Part shown: positions 44,303 to 52,953 of the stretch, in pieces | How the letters are laid out: each line of letters opens with the position of its first letter | Numbering within the stretch: position 1 is the first letter of the stretch | Source of the DNA: Lutibacter citreus | GTDB taxonomy: Bacteria; Bacteroidota; Bacteroidia; Flavobacteriales; Flavobacteriaceae | Direction: 5' to 3' | DNA length: 64,000 bases | Assembly (NCBI RefSeq): GCF_003260195.1 | Contig: NZ_QEIH01000003.1 | Span: forward strand, 186,001-250,000 | Position numbers and translations under genes: made by a program | Notes under the pieces: model-generated | What the model was told of the DNA's origin: nothing | Databases searched by the model: none | What the model saw: only the letters and a program-made list of their open reading frames with translations

Positions 44303-45445
44303 TTAGCTCATTTTATTTTTATAAATGAATAACATTTTTGAAATAGGAATAAAAGAGAGTCCTGCAAAAACAAAAATAAAGAAAGCTGATTTTAATCCCA
44401 AAGCATGTGCTAAATAACCAATTAAAGGTGGCCCAATTAACATACCAACAATTGCATAGGTAGAAATTATTGATATTGCCATTCCAGGAGAATATTTATT
44501 TGAAGTACCTGCTAATATAAATGTCATTGGAAAAATAGGAGCTGTACCAATTCCAACCAAGCAAAAACCAAAAAGAGATGGCCAAAACGAAGGGAAAAAT
44601 ATTGCAGTTGAAATACCTATAGCAATTAAAATAGCACTTAATATATATGTTTTAGGCATTCCAATTGCATCCATTAACTTGTCTGAAAAAAATCTTGATA
44701 AAGCCATGCAGGTCATAAATGAAAGATAACCATAGGTAAAAACTTCTTCTTTAATTACTTCTTTAAAATAAACTCCACTCCAATCAAACATACCACCTTC
44801 GCATAAAGCAGCGAAGAATATTAGTATTCCTAAGTAAAAAATAAAAGGATCGGGTTTACCAAAAATTAATTTATTTCCAGTAATAGATTTATCGTCTTTA
44901 ATTAAATATAAAAAAGCTATGAAGGCAATTATTAAAGAAAATAACGAGATTAATAATAAATGATTAGCAATAGAAACATCCATTTTTACCATTATAGTAG
45001 AAAAGCCAACTCCAATTAATCCTCCAGTGCTCCAAAGGCCGTGAAATGAACTTACAATTTTCTTTTTAAATTTTTTTTGGAGCGTTATTGATTGTGTATT
45101 CATCGCGATATTTAGAATTCTCATACCAAAAGAGAATACACAAATAGCTGTAATTAATAGAGTGGGAGTGGTTGAATAACCAATTAAAATTAATGAAAAT
45201 GAAAAGAATAAAAAAGAGATTATTATTGGTTTTCTACTATTAAATTTTGAAATAATCCACCCTGAAATAGGAAGACCAATTATAGAACTTATTGGCATAG
45301 CTAAAAGTACAGTTCCAAGTTCCGCTTCATTAAAATTAAAAAAAGTTTTAATTGTTGGTATTCTAGATGCCCAGGTGGCAAAACATAAACCTGTTAAAAA
45401 AAAATAAGTGCTTAAAGCAGCACGTTGTTTTATTTTTAAATCCAT
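44303..45445 (-). CDS. MFS transporter, about 12 helices
   Basis: 380 residues from the ATG at 45445. A TTG 12 codons upstream (45481) is in frame but gives a hydrophilic head, so the ATG is preferred. The N-terminal half has TWASRIPTIKTFFNFNEAELGTVLLAMPISS and the loop 2/3 motif GWIISKFNSRKPI. Similar to sugar-type MFS carriers (fucose permease/YbjJ group). The substrate is not known. It is a single minus-strand gene, convergent with the acyltransferase. Confidence 0.85.
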   Translation of the reverse strand: MDLKIKQRAALSTYFFLTGLCFATWASRIPTIKTFFNFNEAELGTVLLAMPISSIIGLPISGWIISKFNSRKPIIISFLFFSFSLILIGYSTTPTLLITAICVFSFGMRILNIAMNTQSITLQKKFKKKIVSSFHGLWSTGGLIGVGFSTIMVKMDVSIANHLLLISLFSLIIAFIAFLYLIKDDKSITGNKLIFGKPDPFIFYLGILIFFAALCEGGMFDWSGVYFKEVIKEEVFTYGYLSFMTCMALSRFFSDKLMDAIGMPKTYILSAILIAIGISTAIFFPSFWPSLFGFCLVGIGTAPIFPMTFILAGTSNKYSPGMAISIISTYAIVGMLIGPPLIGYLAHALGLKSAFFIFVFAGLSFIPISKMLFIYKNKMS

Positions 45446-45611
45446 ATTTATTAAATCTGTATATAATACAATATATGGCAATAAAATTCAACTAACTTTA
45501 ATTTAAAAAGCTATTTGAATTTTATAAACCATATTAATTTTAGTAAATTTTTTTTGAAATAATTTAGATATTTTAATAAATACTTATTTATTAAAATGTA
45601 TCTTATTTTCT

Positions 45612-45668
45612 CTTAGTAAACATTTGTTTATTAAGAGGTTGAAGTAAAAACAGATAAGGTTTTTACTT
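45612..45668. terminator. Two hairpins downstream of gcvT
   Basis: A palindrome CTTAgTAAACA-TT-TGTTTAtTAAG at 45612-45635 and a hairpin AAGTAAAAAC / GTTTTTACTT at 45642-45668. The second is 39 bp downstream of the minus-strand gcvT stop and may terminate it. The T run is not strong on the minus strand. Confidence 0.45.
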
Positions 45669-45706
45669 TTCAGACAATATCTTTTTATTATTTCATTTTA
45701 AGAAAC

Positions 45707-46789
45707 TTATCCTTTATAAAAAGGAAGTTTTACAACTTTAGCTTTAATAGTTTTCTTTCTTATTTGAATGTAAATTTCAGAATCTCTTTTAGAAAATTCT
45801 TTAGTTACATAGCCCATTCCTATACCTTTTTTAAGAGTAGGACTCATAGTTCCTGAAGTTACTTCACCAATTTCAACTCCATCAGCGTTTACAATAGTAT
45901 AATGCTGACGAGGAATTCCTTTTTCCACCATTTCAAAAGCTACTAATTTTTTAGAAACACCTGCTTCTTTTTGCTTTTTTAAAGCTACAGAATTGGTAAA
46001 ATCATTGGTAAATTTAGTAATCCAACCTAAACCAGCTTCAATAGGCGAAGTATTGTCATTAATATCGTTTCCGTACAAGCAATAACCCATTTCTAAACGT
46101 AAAGTATCACGTGCAGCTAAACCAATTGGTTTAATCCCATATTCTTTCCCAGCTTCAAATACTTTATTCCATATTTGTTCAACCTCGTTGTTTTTACAAT
46201 AAATTTCAAAACCACCTGAACCTGTATAACCAGTTGCAGAGATAATTACATGTTCAATTCCTGCAAAATCAGCCACCTTAAAGGTGTAAAATTTAATAGC
46301 AGATAAATCTTCAGAAGTTAAAGATTGCATAGCTTCAACGGCTTTTGGACCTTGAATAGCTAACAAAGAATAACCTTCTGAAATATTTTTCATTTCAGCA
46401 TTCATATAATTATTTACAGAAATCCAATTCCAATCTTTATCAATATTAGAAGCATTTACAACTAATAAATAGGTGTTTTCTTTAATTCTATAAACAATTA
46501 AATCATCAACAATTCCTCCAGTATTATTGGGCATACAACTATATTGTGCATCTCCAATTGCTAATTTACTAGCATCATTTGTTGTTACTTTTTGAACCAA
46601 CTCAAGAGCGGAGTCACCTTCAATTATAAATTCTCCCATATGAGATACATCAAAAACACCAACACCAGTTCTAACAGTTTCATGTTCAGCGTTTACGCCT
46701 TCATATTGTACTGGCATATTGTAACCTGCAAAGGGTACCATTTTTGCTCCTAAATTTTTGTGTATATGTGATAAAGCAGTATCTTTCAT
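45707..46789 (-). CDS. gcvT: Aminomethyltransferase (glycine cleavage T protein)
   Basis: A 360-residue protein that transfers the methylene group from the H-protein-bound aminomethyl to tetrahydrofolate, releasing ammonia. Features: [39 protein letters not shown] and [17 protein letters not shown]. The Asp of the folate-binding segment (near NDASKL) is present. It is monocistronic here; gcvH and gcvP are not in the window. Confidence 0.95.
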   Translation of the reverse strand: MKDTALSHIHKNLGAKMVPFAGYNMPVQYEGVNAEHETVRTGVGVFDVSHMGEFIIEGDSALELVQKVTTNDASKLAIGDAQYSCMPNNTGGIVDDLIVYRIKENTYLLVVNASNIDKDWNWISVNNYMNAEMKNISEGYSLLAIQGPKAVEAMQSLTSEDLSAIKFYTFKVADFAGIEHVIISATGYTGSGGFEIYCKNNEVEQIWNKVFEAGKEYGIKPIGLAARDTLRLEMGYCLYGNDINDNTSPIEAGLGWITKFTNDFTNSVALKKQKEAGVSKKLVAFEMVEKGIPRQHYTIVNADGVEIGEVTSGTMSPTLKKGIGMGYVTKEFSKRDSEIYIQIRKKTIKAKVVKLPFYKG

Positions 46790-46935
46790 TATATATATTT
46801 TAGTACGTAAAAGTAATAAATCTATACTTATTGGTATACTATTAATTTACCTCAATTAAATACATTGATATCTTTTAGAGTATTTAATAAACTTTGTAAT
46901 GCTATAAGTTTAGCATACGTTGTAGAACTTTTTTA

Positions 46936-46943
46936 TATCTTTG
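46936..46943 (+). promoter_or_regulatory. Flavobacterial -7 promoter box (TATCTTTG)
   Basis: TATCTTTG 31 bp before the aminopeptidase start codon. Confidence 0.45.
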
Positions 46944-46974
46944 AAGCATTTTTAAGCATTTATTTCTAATTTTT

Positions 46975-48438
46975 ATGAAGATTAATTTTCTGTTTTTTTA
47001 CTTGTTTTTATTTAGTGTTAGCTTCACCTACGCTCAATATAAAGATTATCCACAAGATTTTTTAGACAAAGAATTTCATAAAAATAGGAGAGAACAATTA
47101 AGAGCTAAAATGCCAAAAAACAGTGTTGCGGTATTTTTTGCTAATGCCATTAGAAATCGGTCTAATGATGTGGAGTATAATTATCACCAAGATCCAAATT
47201 TTTATTATTTAACGGGTTATATGGAACCACATGCTTTGTTATTGGTGTTTAAAGAAGATCAAACTGTTAATAATCAGGTTTTTAATGAGGTTTTGTTTGT
47301 TCAGGAAAAAAATGAATATGTAGAAATGTGGTATGGAAAAAGGATTGGGATTAAAGGAGCTCAAGATGATTTAGGCTTTAGAGTTGCTTTTAATGGAAGT
47401 GAATTTTCTAGTTTTGAATTAGATTTTAAGAAAATGGATCACATACTATTTAATCAATTTAAAAATGATGTGAGGGATACTGAAAGTAATGTTGATTTAT
47501 TTGATTTAATTAAAACATTTAAGGAGAAAGTTTCATATGATTTTTCAGATATAAAGAATTTAAAAGATGATAAACTATATAATGAAACTAAAGAAAGATT
47601 AGACATAAGTTCTTTAAGTTCATTTATGGCTTCGCTTAGAGAAATTAAGACTGAGGAAGAGTTGATTTTACTTAAAAAAGCGATTGATATTTCTGCTATT
47701 GGACAAATTGAAATTATGAAAGCAATTTATCCAGAAATGTCTGAAACCGAAGTTCAAGGAGTTCATGAATTTGTCTATAAAAAATATGGTGCTGAGTATG
47801 AGGGATATCCTTCAATTGTTGGAGCAGGAGGGAATGGTTGTATTTTACATTATATTGAAAATAATAAAGTAGAAGTTGGAGATTGGAAATTAGTTTTAAT
47901 GGATTTAGGTGCAGAGTATCATGGATATACAGCTGATGTTACTCGTACTATTCCTGCAAATGGAAAGTTTTCTAAAGAGCAAAAAATTATTTACGATTTA
48001 GTATATAAAGCTCAAGAAGCTGGAATAGAAAAAACAAAAATAGGAAACTCTTTTAGTGCTCCAGATTCAGCTACAAGAAAGGTTATTAATAAAGGTTTGG
48101 CCGATTTAGGTATCATTAAATCTGAAAAATCAGTTCATTTGTATTATCCGCATGAATCTTCGCACCATATAGGTTTAGATGTGCATGATGTAAGTAATTA
48201 TGGAAAATTAAAAGAAAATATGGTAATTACAGTAGAACCGGGTATTTATATTCCAGAAGGAAGTAATTGTGATGAAAAATGGTGGGGAATAGCAGTTAGA
48301 ATTGAAGATGATATTTTAGTTACAAAAAATGGACCAGTTAATTTATCTGGAAGAGCACCTAGAACTTCAGATGATATTGAAAAAACCATGAAATTACCGA
48401 GTATACTTTCTGATTTTAATTTACCAGAATTAGACTAA
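46975..48438 (+). CDS. Xaa-Pro aminopeptidase (M24B), exported
   Basis: A 487-residue metallopeptidase removing N-terminal residues before proline. It starts with a signal peptide ending at TYAQ (about residue 20), unlike cytoplasmic PepP. The aminopeptidase-P N-terminal domain (about 30-190) is followed by the creatinase fold with metal ligands in LMDLGAEYHGYTADVTRT (two Asp), HESSHHIGLDVHD (His), VEPGIYIP (Glu) and VRIEDD (Glu). The convergent next gene starts its stop 4 bp later. Confidence 0.93.
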   Translation: MKINFLFFYLFLFSVSFTYAQYKDYPQDFLDKEFHKNRREQLRAKMPKNSVAVFFANAIRNRSNDVEYNYHQDPNFYYLTGYMEPHALLLVFKEDQTVNNQVFNEVLFVQEKNEYVEMWYGKRIGIKGAQDDLGFRVAFNGSEFSSFELDFKKMDHILFNQFKNDVRDTESNVDLFDLIKTFKEKVSYDFSDIKNLKDDKLYNETKERLDISSLSSFMASLREIKTEEELILLKKAIDISAIGQIEIMKAIYPEMSETEVQGVHEFVYKKYGAEYEGYPSIVGAGGNGCILHYIENNKVEVGDWKLVLMDLGAEYHGYTADVTRTIPANGKFSKEQKIIYDLVYKAQEAGIEKTKIGNSFSAPDSATRKVINKGLADLGIIKSEKSVHLYYPHESSHHIGLDVHDVSNYGKLKENMVITVEPGIYIPEGSNCDEKWWGIAVRIEDDILVTKNGPVNLSGRAPRTSDDIEKTMKLPSILSDFNLPELD

Positions 48439-48441
48439 AAG

Positions 48442-48936
48442 TTATTTTTTCAACGTATAACTGAACTTCATTTCAGTTTCATCTTTTCCTTCTTCTTTAA
48501 AAACAACATAAATGTTTAAGCTGTTTTCATTTATACGTTCAAAAGTTAAATCGTTAAAGTAGGCTTTGTCTTTTTTAATTTTAACTAGTTTAAAATCAAT
48601 TGTATTATCTTTTTCTTCCCAACCTTTTAAATCATTATTAAAATGTTTTATGCGTAAAATTAGCGATTCATTTTCTTCAGAAATAGTACATAATTCATAA
48701 AAACTTACTTTTCCGTCATTAACTAATTTAAACGAACCCATCATTGAATCACCTAATGGGCTTGTCCAAACTTCTTCAGTTACACCACCTAGAGCTTCAC
48801 CAACCCAATAGCCTGAAATCCAAGAAACATCATTTAACGTTGCTTTTGGAGATTTCTCATCATTTAATTTTAATGTATTTTGAGATGTTATTGTTAACGA
48901 AACAAATAAGCATAAAAAAGCTAGATAATTCTTCAT
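48442..48936 (-). CDS. DUF6265-family secreted protein
   Basis: A 164-residue protein with a signal peptide (about 1-18, ITSQ) and a beta-rich domain with WISGYWVGEALGGVTEEVWTSP and SPLGDSMMGSFKLV, the pattern of DUF6265. Function is unknown. It follows the PII gene by 44 bp, and a terminator-like hairpin (48919-48957) covers its start codon, so its expression could be limited by that hairpin. Confidence 0.8.
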   Translation of the reverse strand: MKNYLAFLCLFVSLTITSQNTLKLNDEKSPKATLNDVSWISGYWVGEALGGVTEEVWTSPLGDSMMGSFKLVNDGKVSFYELCTISEENESLILRIKHFNNDLKGWEEKDNTIDFKLVKIKKDKAYFNDLTFERINENSLNIYVVFKEEGKDETEMKFSYTLKK

Positions 48937-48957
48937 AAAATTGAAATTTATCTAGCT
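48919..48957 (-). promoter_or_regulatory. Terminator-like hairpin over the start codon of the DUF6265 gene
   Basis: On the minus strand a 10-bp perfect stem AGCTAGATAA / TTATCTAGCT encloses a 19-base loop that contains the ATG of the DUF6265 gene (48936-48934). The 3' arm is followed by five Ts. It may be the terminator of the amt-PII transcript or an attenuator for the downstream gene. Confidence 0.55.
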
Positions 48958-48980
48958 AATCTACTATTTTTTAAGGAATA

Positions 48981-49322
48981 TTACTGAATTGCTTCTTTTC
49001 CTCTTGTTTTAGTTCTAATTCTAATTGCTTCAGCAACATCATAAATAAAGATTTTTCCATCACCTGTTTCACCGTCAGATGCATTATCTAAAATAACATC
49101 TATACATTTCTCCATATTATTATCACTAACAACACACATAATTAATACTCTAGATTGAAGAATCATTGATTGTTCTGTACCTCTATAATGTTCTGAATAT
49201 GTTTTTTGTAAACCAGTACCTTTTACAGGTAAAACTGTTATACATGGTATTCCAGCTTCTTTTAACCCTTTTTGTACGTCTTTTAATTTTGAGGGTTTTA
49301 TTATTGCTTCAATTTTCTTCAT
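48981..49322 (-). CDS. PII nitrogen regulatory protein (GlnB/GlnK type) without Tyr51
   Basis: A 113-residue PII protein. MKKIEAIIKPSKLKDVQ and the C-terminal DGETGDGKIFIYDVAEAIRIRT are canonical (2-oxoglutarate/ATP site). In the T-loop YRGTEQ, Tyr46 is kept but position 51, the uridylylated Tyr in E. coli, is Gln. Uridylylation at that site is therefore impossible. The gene follows amt by 24 bp, as is usual for GlnK, which blocks AmtB channels. Confidence 0.92.
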   Translation of the reverse strand: MKKIEAIIKPSKLKDVQKGLKEAGIPCITVLPVKGTGLQKTYSEHYRGTEQSMILQSRVLIMCVVSDNNMEKCIDVILDNASDGETGDGKIFIYDVAEAIRIRTKTRGKEAIQ

Positions 49323-49346
49323 TTTTAATTTCTAACAGGTTAATAA

Positions 49347-50600
49347 TTATTCAAAAGTAGTGTAGGCCTCAACCCCAAATGATACAGCATCTATACCTGC
49401 TTTTTCTTCAGTTTTTGAGATTCTAATTCCAATTGTTTTTCTTAATAAAAACATAACAAGATATGTTATAGAAAAAGAAAATATAGCTATTACAGATACT
49501 CCAATTAGTTGCGTAACAAAAAGTTCAGTTCCGCCACCATATAATAATCCACCTTCAGAAGCAAAAAGTCCTACAGCAATAACACCAAAAAATCCGTTTA
49601 CACCGTGAACAGCAATTGCTCCAACAGGATCATCAATTTTTATTCTATCAATAAGTTCAACTGCAATATCAACTAATACACCTGCAATTGCCCCAATAAT
49701 TATTGAAGAAATTGGATCAAAAATATTACAACCAGCAGTTATAGCAACCAATCCAGCAAGCACGCCGTTTATTGCCATTGTTATATCTATTTGACCATAC
49801 CTAAAGTATGTATATATCATTGTTGAAATTCCACCGGCAGCAGAAGCTAAAAATGTATTTGTTACAATACTTCCGATTAATTCGTAATTTCCAACAGCAC
49901 CTAAAGTAGATCCTGGGTTAAAACCAAACCATCCAAACCAAAGAATAAAAGCTCCTATAGCAGCTAGTGGTAAATTGTGACCAGGAATTGAATTAGGTTT
50001 TCCATCTTTACCATATTTACCTAAACGAGGGCCTAAAATAATAGCACTTGCTAAGGCTGCAAAACCACCCATTGCATGTACTGCTCCGGAGCCAGCAAAA
50101 TCATTAAAACCTCTAACGGCAAGCCATCCATTTGGATTCCAAACCCAGTTTGCTGCCAACGGATACATTACTGCGCAAAAGATAAATACATATACAGCAT
50201 AAGTCCATATTTTCATACGTTCTGCTATGGCTCCAGAAACAATTGAAATTGCTGCTATTGCAAAACCTAATTGAATAAACCAAAATAATTTATTAGAAAC
50301 GGTTAACCCTAGTCCAAGGTCTGCTTCCGTAATTCCAAAATCAAAAGCAACCCATCCATTTGAATCTCCATAAGCAATTCCAAAGCCTACTAAGAAAAAG
50401 GCAATCCCTCCAAAGGAAATATCAACCATTACTTTAGCAATAATACTCATTGCATTTTTTGCTCTTACAAATCCTGCTTCTAAAAGAGCAAATCCACCCT
50501 CCATTAAAAAAATAATTGCTGCACAAATTGATACCCAAACGGTATCTATTGCTGAAATTAATTCAGTGTTCTCGACTACGGCCGACGTTACATCTGTCAT
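49347..50600 (-). CDS. amt: Ammonium transporter (Amt/MEP/Rh)
   Basis: A 417-residue channel with 11 to 12 helices. The two pore histidines are in GSGAVHAMGG and AIAVHGVNGFFG, and the signatures WVWNPNGWLA and DFAGSGAVH are clear. It starts 29 bp after the thrC stop with no evident promoter in the gap, so it may be read from the thr operon. It is followed by the PII gene. The N-terminal helix starts after about 20 residues. Confidence 0.95.
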   Translation of the reverse strand: MTDVTSAVVENTELISAIDTVWVSICAAIIFLMEGGFALLEAGFVRAKNAMSIIAKVMVDISFGGIAFFLVGFGIAYGDSNGWVAFDFGITEADLGLGLTVSNKLFWFIQLGFAIAAISIVSGAIAERMKIWTYAVYVFIFCAVMYPLAANWVWNPNGWLAVRGFNDFAGSGAVHAMGGFAALASAIILGPRLGKYGKDGKPNSIPGHNLPLAAIGAFILWFGWFGFNPGSTLGAVGNYELIGSIVTNTFLASAAGGISTMIYTYFRYGQIDITMAINGVLAGLVAITAGCNIFDPISSIIIGAIAGVLVDIAVELIDRIKIDDPVGAIAVHGVNGFFGVIAVGLFASEGGLLYGGGTELFVTQLIGVSVIAIFSFSITYLVMFLLRKTIGIRISKTEEKAGIDAVSFGVEAYTTFE

Positions 50601-50629
50601 ATTAGTTTAGTTAGGTGGTTGTTTGAGTT

Positions 50630-51925
50630 TTATAAACTATTTAGTAAATATTGTTTTAAATCGTTATAAGTAGTTATTTCTAACGCTATTTTCTTATTAT
50701 TAATAACCTCTAAAATTTGTTGTGGATACTCAATTGTTTCACCTAAAACAGGTTCAACTACATCTAAAAACTTAACGGGATGAGCGGTTTCTAAAAATAT
50801 TCCTTGAGCATTATGGTTTTTTAAGTATTTTTTTAACCCTAAATACCCAACAGCACCATGAGGATCTGCTATATAGCCAGATTCAGCTTTAATTTCTTTC
50901 ATGGCTTCCTTCGTTTCTTTATCATCAAAAGAATAAGATGTTAAATTTTCTTTTAATTTATCATCGTTTTTATAAATCTCTTGAATTCTAATAAAATTAC
51001 TTGGATCGCCAACATCCATTGCGTTAGAAATAGTTTGTTTAGATGGTTTTGGAGTGTAAACACCAGTTTCTAAATAATTAGGAACAATATCATTAATGTT
51101 TGTTGAAGCAATAAACTGTTTAATAGGTAAACCTAATTGTTGAGCCATTACACCTGCACATATATTACCAAAATTACCACTTGGTACGGAAAAAACTAAA
51201 TCTTTTTTCTTATCCTTAAGTTGTTTATATGCTAAAAAGAAATAAAACATTTGTGGTAACCAACGAGCAACATTAATAGAATTTGCAGAAGTTAAATTTC
51301 TTTGAGATGTTATTTCTTCATCTAAAAAAGCAGTTTTAACCATTGCTTGGCAGTCGTCAAAAGTTCCATTTACTTCAAGAGCCTTAATATTTTGCCCTAA
51401 AGTAGTTAACTGTTTTTCTTGAACATCACTTACTTTACCGCTAGGATACAAAATAACAACATCAACACCTTCAACACCTAAAAAACCACTAGCAACAGCG
51501 CCTCCAGTATCTCCAGAAGTAGCAACTAAAACAGTGACCTTTTTAGAGTTTTCATCTTTATTGAAATATCCAAAACAACGAGCCATAAAACGTGCACCAA
51601 CATCTTTAAAAGCCATTGTAGGACCGTGAAATAACTCTAATGTTGAAATATTTTTGGTTATAGGAACAACAGGGAAATCAAAGCTTAATGTTTCTTCAAT
51701 AATCTGTTTTAATTCGGTTTCAGGGATTTCATCCGCTACAAATTGTTTAATAACTTCATAAGCAATTTCAGTTTTTGAAAAATACTCAATATGATCAAAA
51801 AAATCTTTTTCAAGAGGAGTGATACTTTCAGGAAAGTATAATCCTTTATCTGGTGCTAATCCTTTTACCACAGCTTCTTTAAATGAAACATCCGGTGCGT
51901 TTTTATTTAAACTATAAAAGTTCAT
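50630..51925 (-). CDS. thrC: Threonine synthase
   Basis: A 431-residue PLP enzyme converting O-phosphohomoserine to threonine. It has the class motif FHGPTMAFKDVGARFMAR (PLP Lys in AFKD), SGDTGGAVASG and SGNFGNICAG. Length is typical of the bacterial class (about 430). It follows thrB after 100 bp that hold a hairpin and a REP-like element. Confidence 0.96.
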   Translation of the reverse strand: MNFYSLNKNAPDVSFKEAVVKGLAPDKGLYFPESITPLEKDFFDHIEYFSKTEIAYEVIKQFVADEIPETELKQIIEETLSFDFPVVPITKNISTLELFHGPTMAFKDVGARFMARCFGYFNKDENSKKVTVLVATSGDTGGAVASGFLGVEGVDVVILYPSGKVSDVQEKQLTTLGQNIKALEVNGTFDDCQAMVKTAFLDEEITSQRNLTSANSINVARWLPQMFYFFLAYKQLKDKKKDLVFSVPSGNFGNICAGVMAQQLGLPIKQFIASTNINDIVPNYLETGVYTPKPSKQTISNAMDVGDPSNFIRIQEIYKNDDKLKENLTSYSFDDKETKEAMKEIKAESGYIADPHGAVGYLGLKKYLKNHNAQGIFLETAHPVKFLDVVEPVLGETIEYPQQILEVINNKKIALEITTYNDLKQYLLNSL

Positions 51926-51960
51926 AATTTAATTTTTTATATTTTTTTCGTCTTTGAAAA

Positions 51961-52015
51961 TCTCATCAATATGATTTCAAATGAGAATGTGAACCTGAAT
52001 GAAGTTCAGTTTGAC
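51961..52015. repeat. Hairpin plus REP-like element in the thrB-thrC gap
   Basis: TCTCAT...ATGAGA (51961-51986) is followed by CTGAATGAAGTTCAG (51995-52009) and TTTGACG, the TTCAGnnTGACG motif seen at 34280 and in diverged form at 42308. Such an element inside an operon may alter mRNA stability between thrB and thrC. Confidence 0.5.
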
Positions 52016-52025
52016 GATTGTTTTT

Positions 52026-52949
52026 TTATTCTAAAATTTTTATTCCTTCTTTATTCACTTTTGAAACGTGAACATCATACTCAATACCAACTTTATTGTA
52101 AACTGCTTTCATTGCTTCTCCAACTTTTAAAGCTGTTTCTTCTCCTTTACTTAATGCGAAAATTGAAGGGCCAGAGCCAGAAATACCACATCCAAGAGCT
52201 CCAGCTTTAATAGAATTCTTTTTAACTGAATCAAATGCTGGAATTAATATTGACCGTATAGGTTCAATTACATGATCTTCAAGAGAACGACCAATTAAGT
52301 CATAATCTTCAGTATACAAACCGCTTATTAAACCTCCAACATTTCCCCATTGTTTAATGGCATCTTTTAGAGAAACAGTTGTTCTTAGTATTTCACGTGC
52401 ATCTGATGTTTTTACTTCAATTTGTGGGTGAATAACAGTAGCATATAATTCTGAAGGGGTATTAATATTAATAACATCTAAAGGTTCATAACTTCTTACC
52501 AATGTAAAACCACCAAAAAGAGCAGGAGCTACATTATCTGCGTGGGCAACACCCGTGGCTAAACGTTCACCTTCCATTGCAAAGCGAACAAGATCTGTTT
52601 TACCAAATGGTTTTCCCAGTAATTCATTTATTGCCCAAACCGCACCAGCCGAACTGGCAGCACTGCTACCAATTCCACTTCCGGGTTTAATTCTTTTGTT
52701 TATTTCTATTTCAAAACCAAATTCACTATCAGTTTCTGCTAATAATGCTAAAGCAGCTACACCAGCAACATTTTTATGTGTTTCTAATGGTAAATCCTGA
52801 CCTATAATTTTAGTGATAGTAACTCCTTTTTGAGCTACTTTTTTTATAGTCATTTCATCACCAACATTATCTAATGCTAATCCTAAAACATCAAAACCAC
52901 AAGATACATTTGCTATGGTTGCAGGAGCAAATATTTTAATTTGTTCCAT
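52026..52949 (-). CDS. thrB: Homoserine kinase
   Basis: A 307-residue GHMP kinase that phosphorylates homoserine. The ATP loop PGSGIGSSAASSAGAVWAI is present (about 89-107), as are ANVSCGFDVLGLAL at the start and GCGISGSGPSIFAL near the C-terminus. It begins 4 bp after the thrA stop, implying co-translation. Confidence 0.95.
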   Translation of the reverse strand: MEQIKIFAPATIANVSCGFDVLGLALDNVGDEMTIKKVAQKGVTITKIIGQDLPLETHKNVAGVAALALLAETDSEFGFEIEINKRIKPGSGIGSSAASSAGAVWAINELLGKPFGKTDLVRFAMEGERLATGVAHADNVAPALFGGFTLVRSYEPLDVININTPSELYATVIHPQIEVKTSDAREILRTTVSLKDAIKQWGNVGGLISGLYTEDYDLIGRSLEDHVIEPIRSILIPAFDSVKKNSIKAGALGCGISGSGPSIFALSKGEETALKVGEAMKAVYNKVGIEYDVHVSKVNKEGIKILE

Positions 52950-52953
52950 AATA

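Noticed and set aside
46790..46974. Glycine riboswitch near gcvT
   Set aside because: No GGAGA-type core or tandem aptamer layout can be seen in the divergent region.
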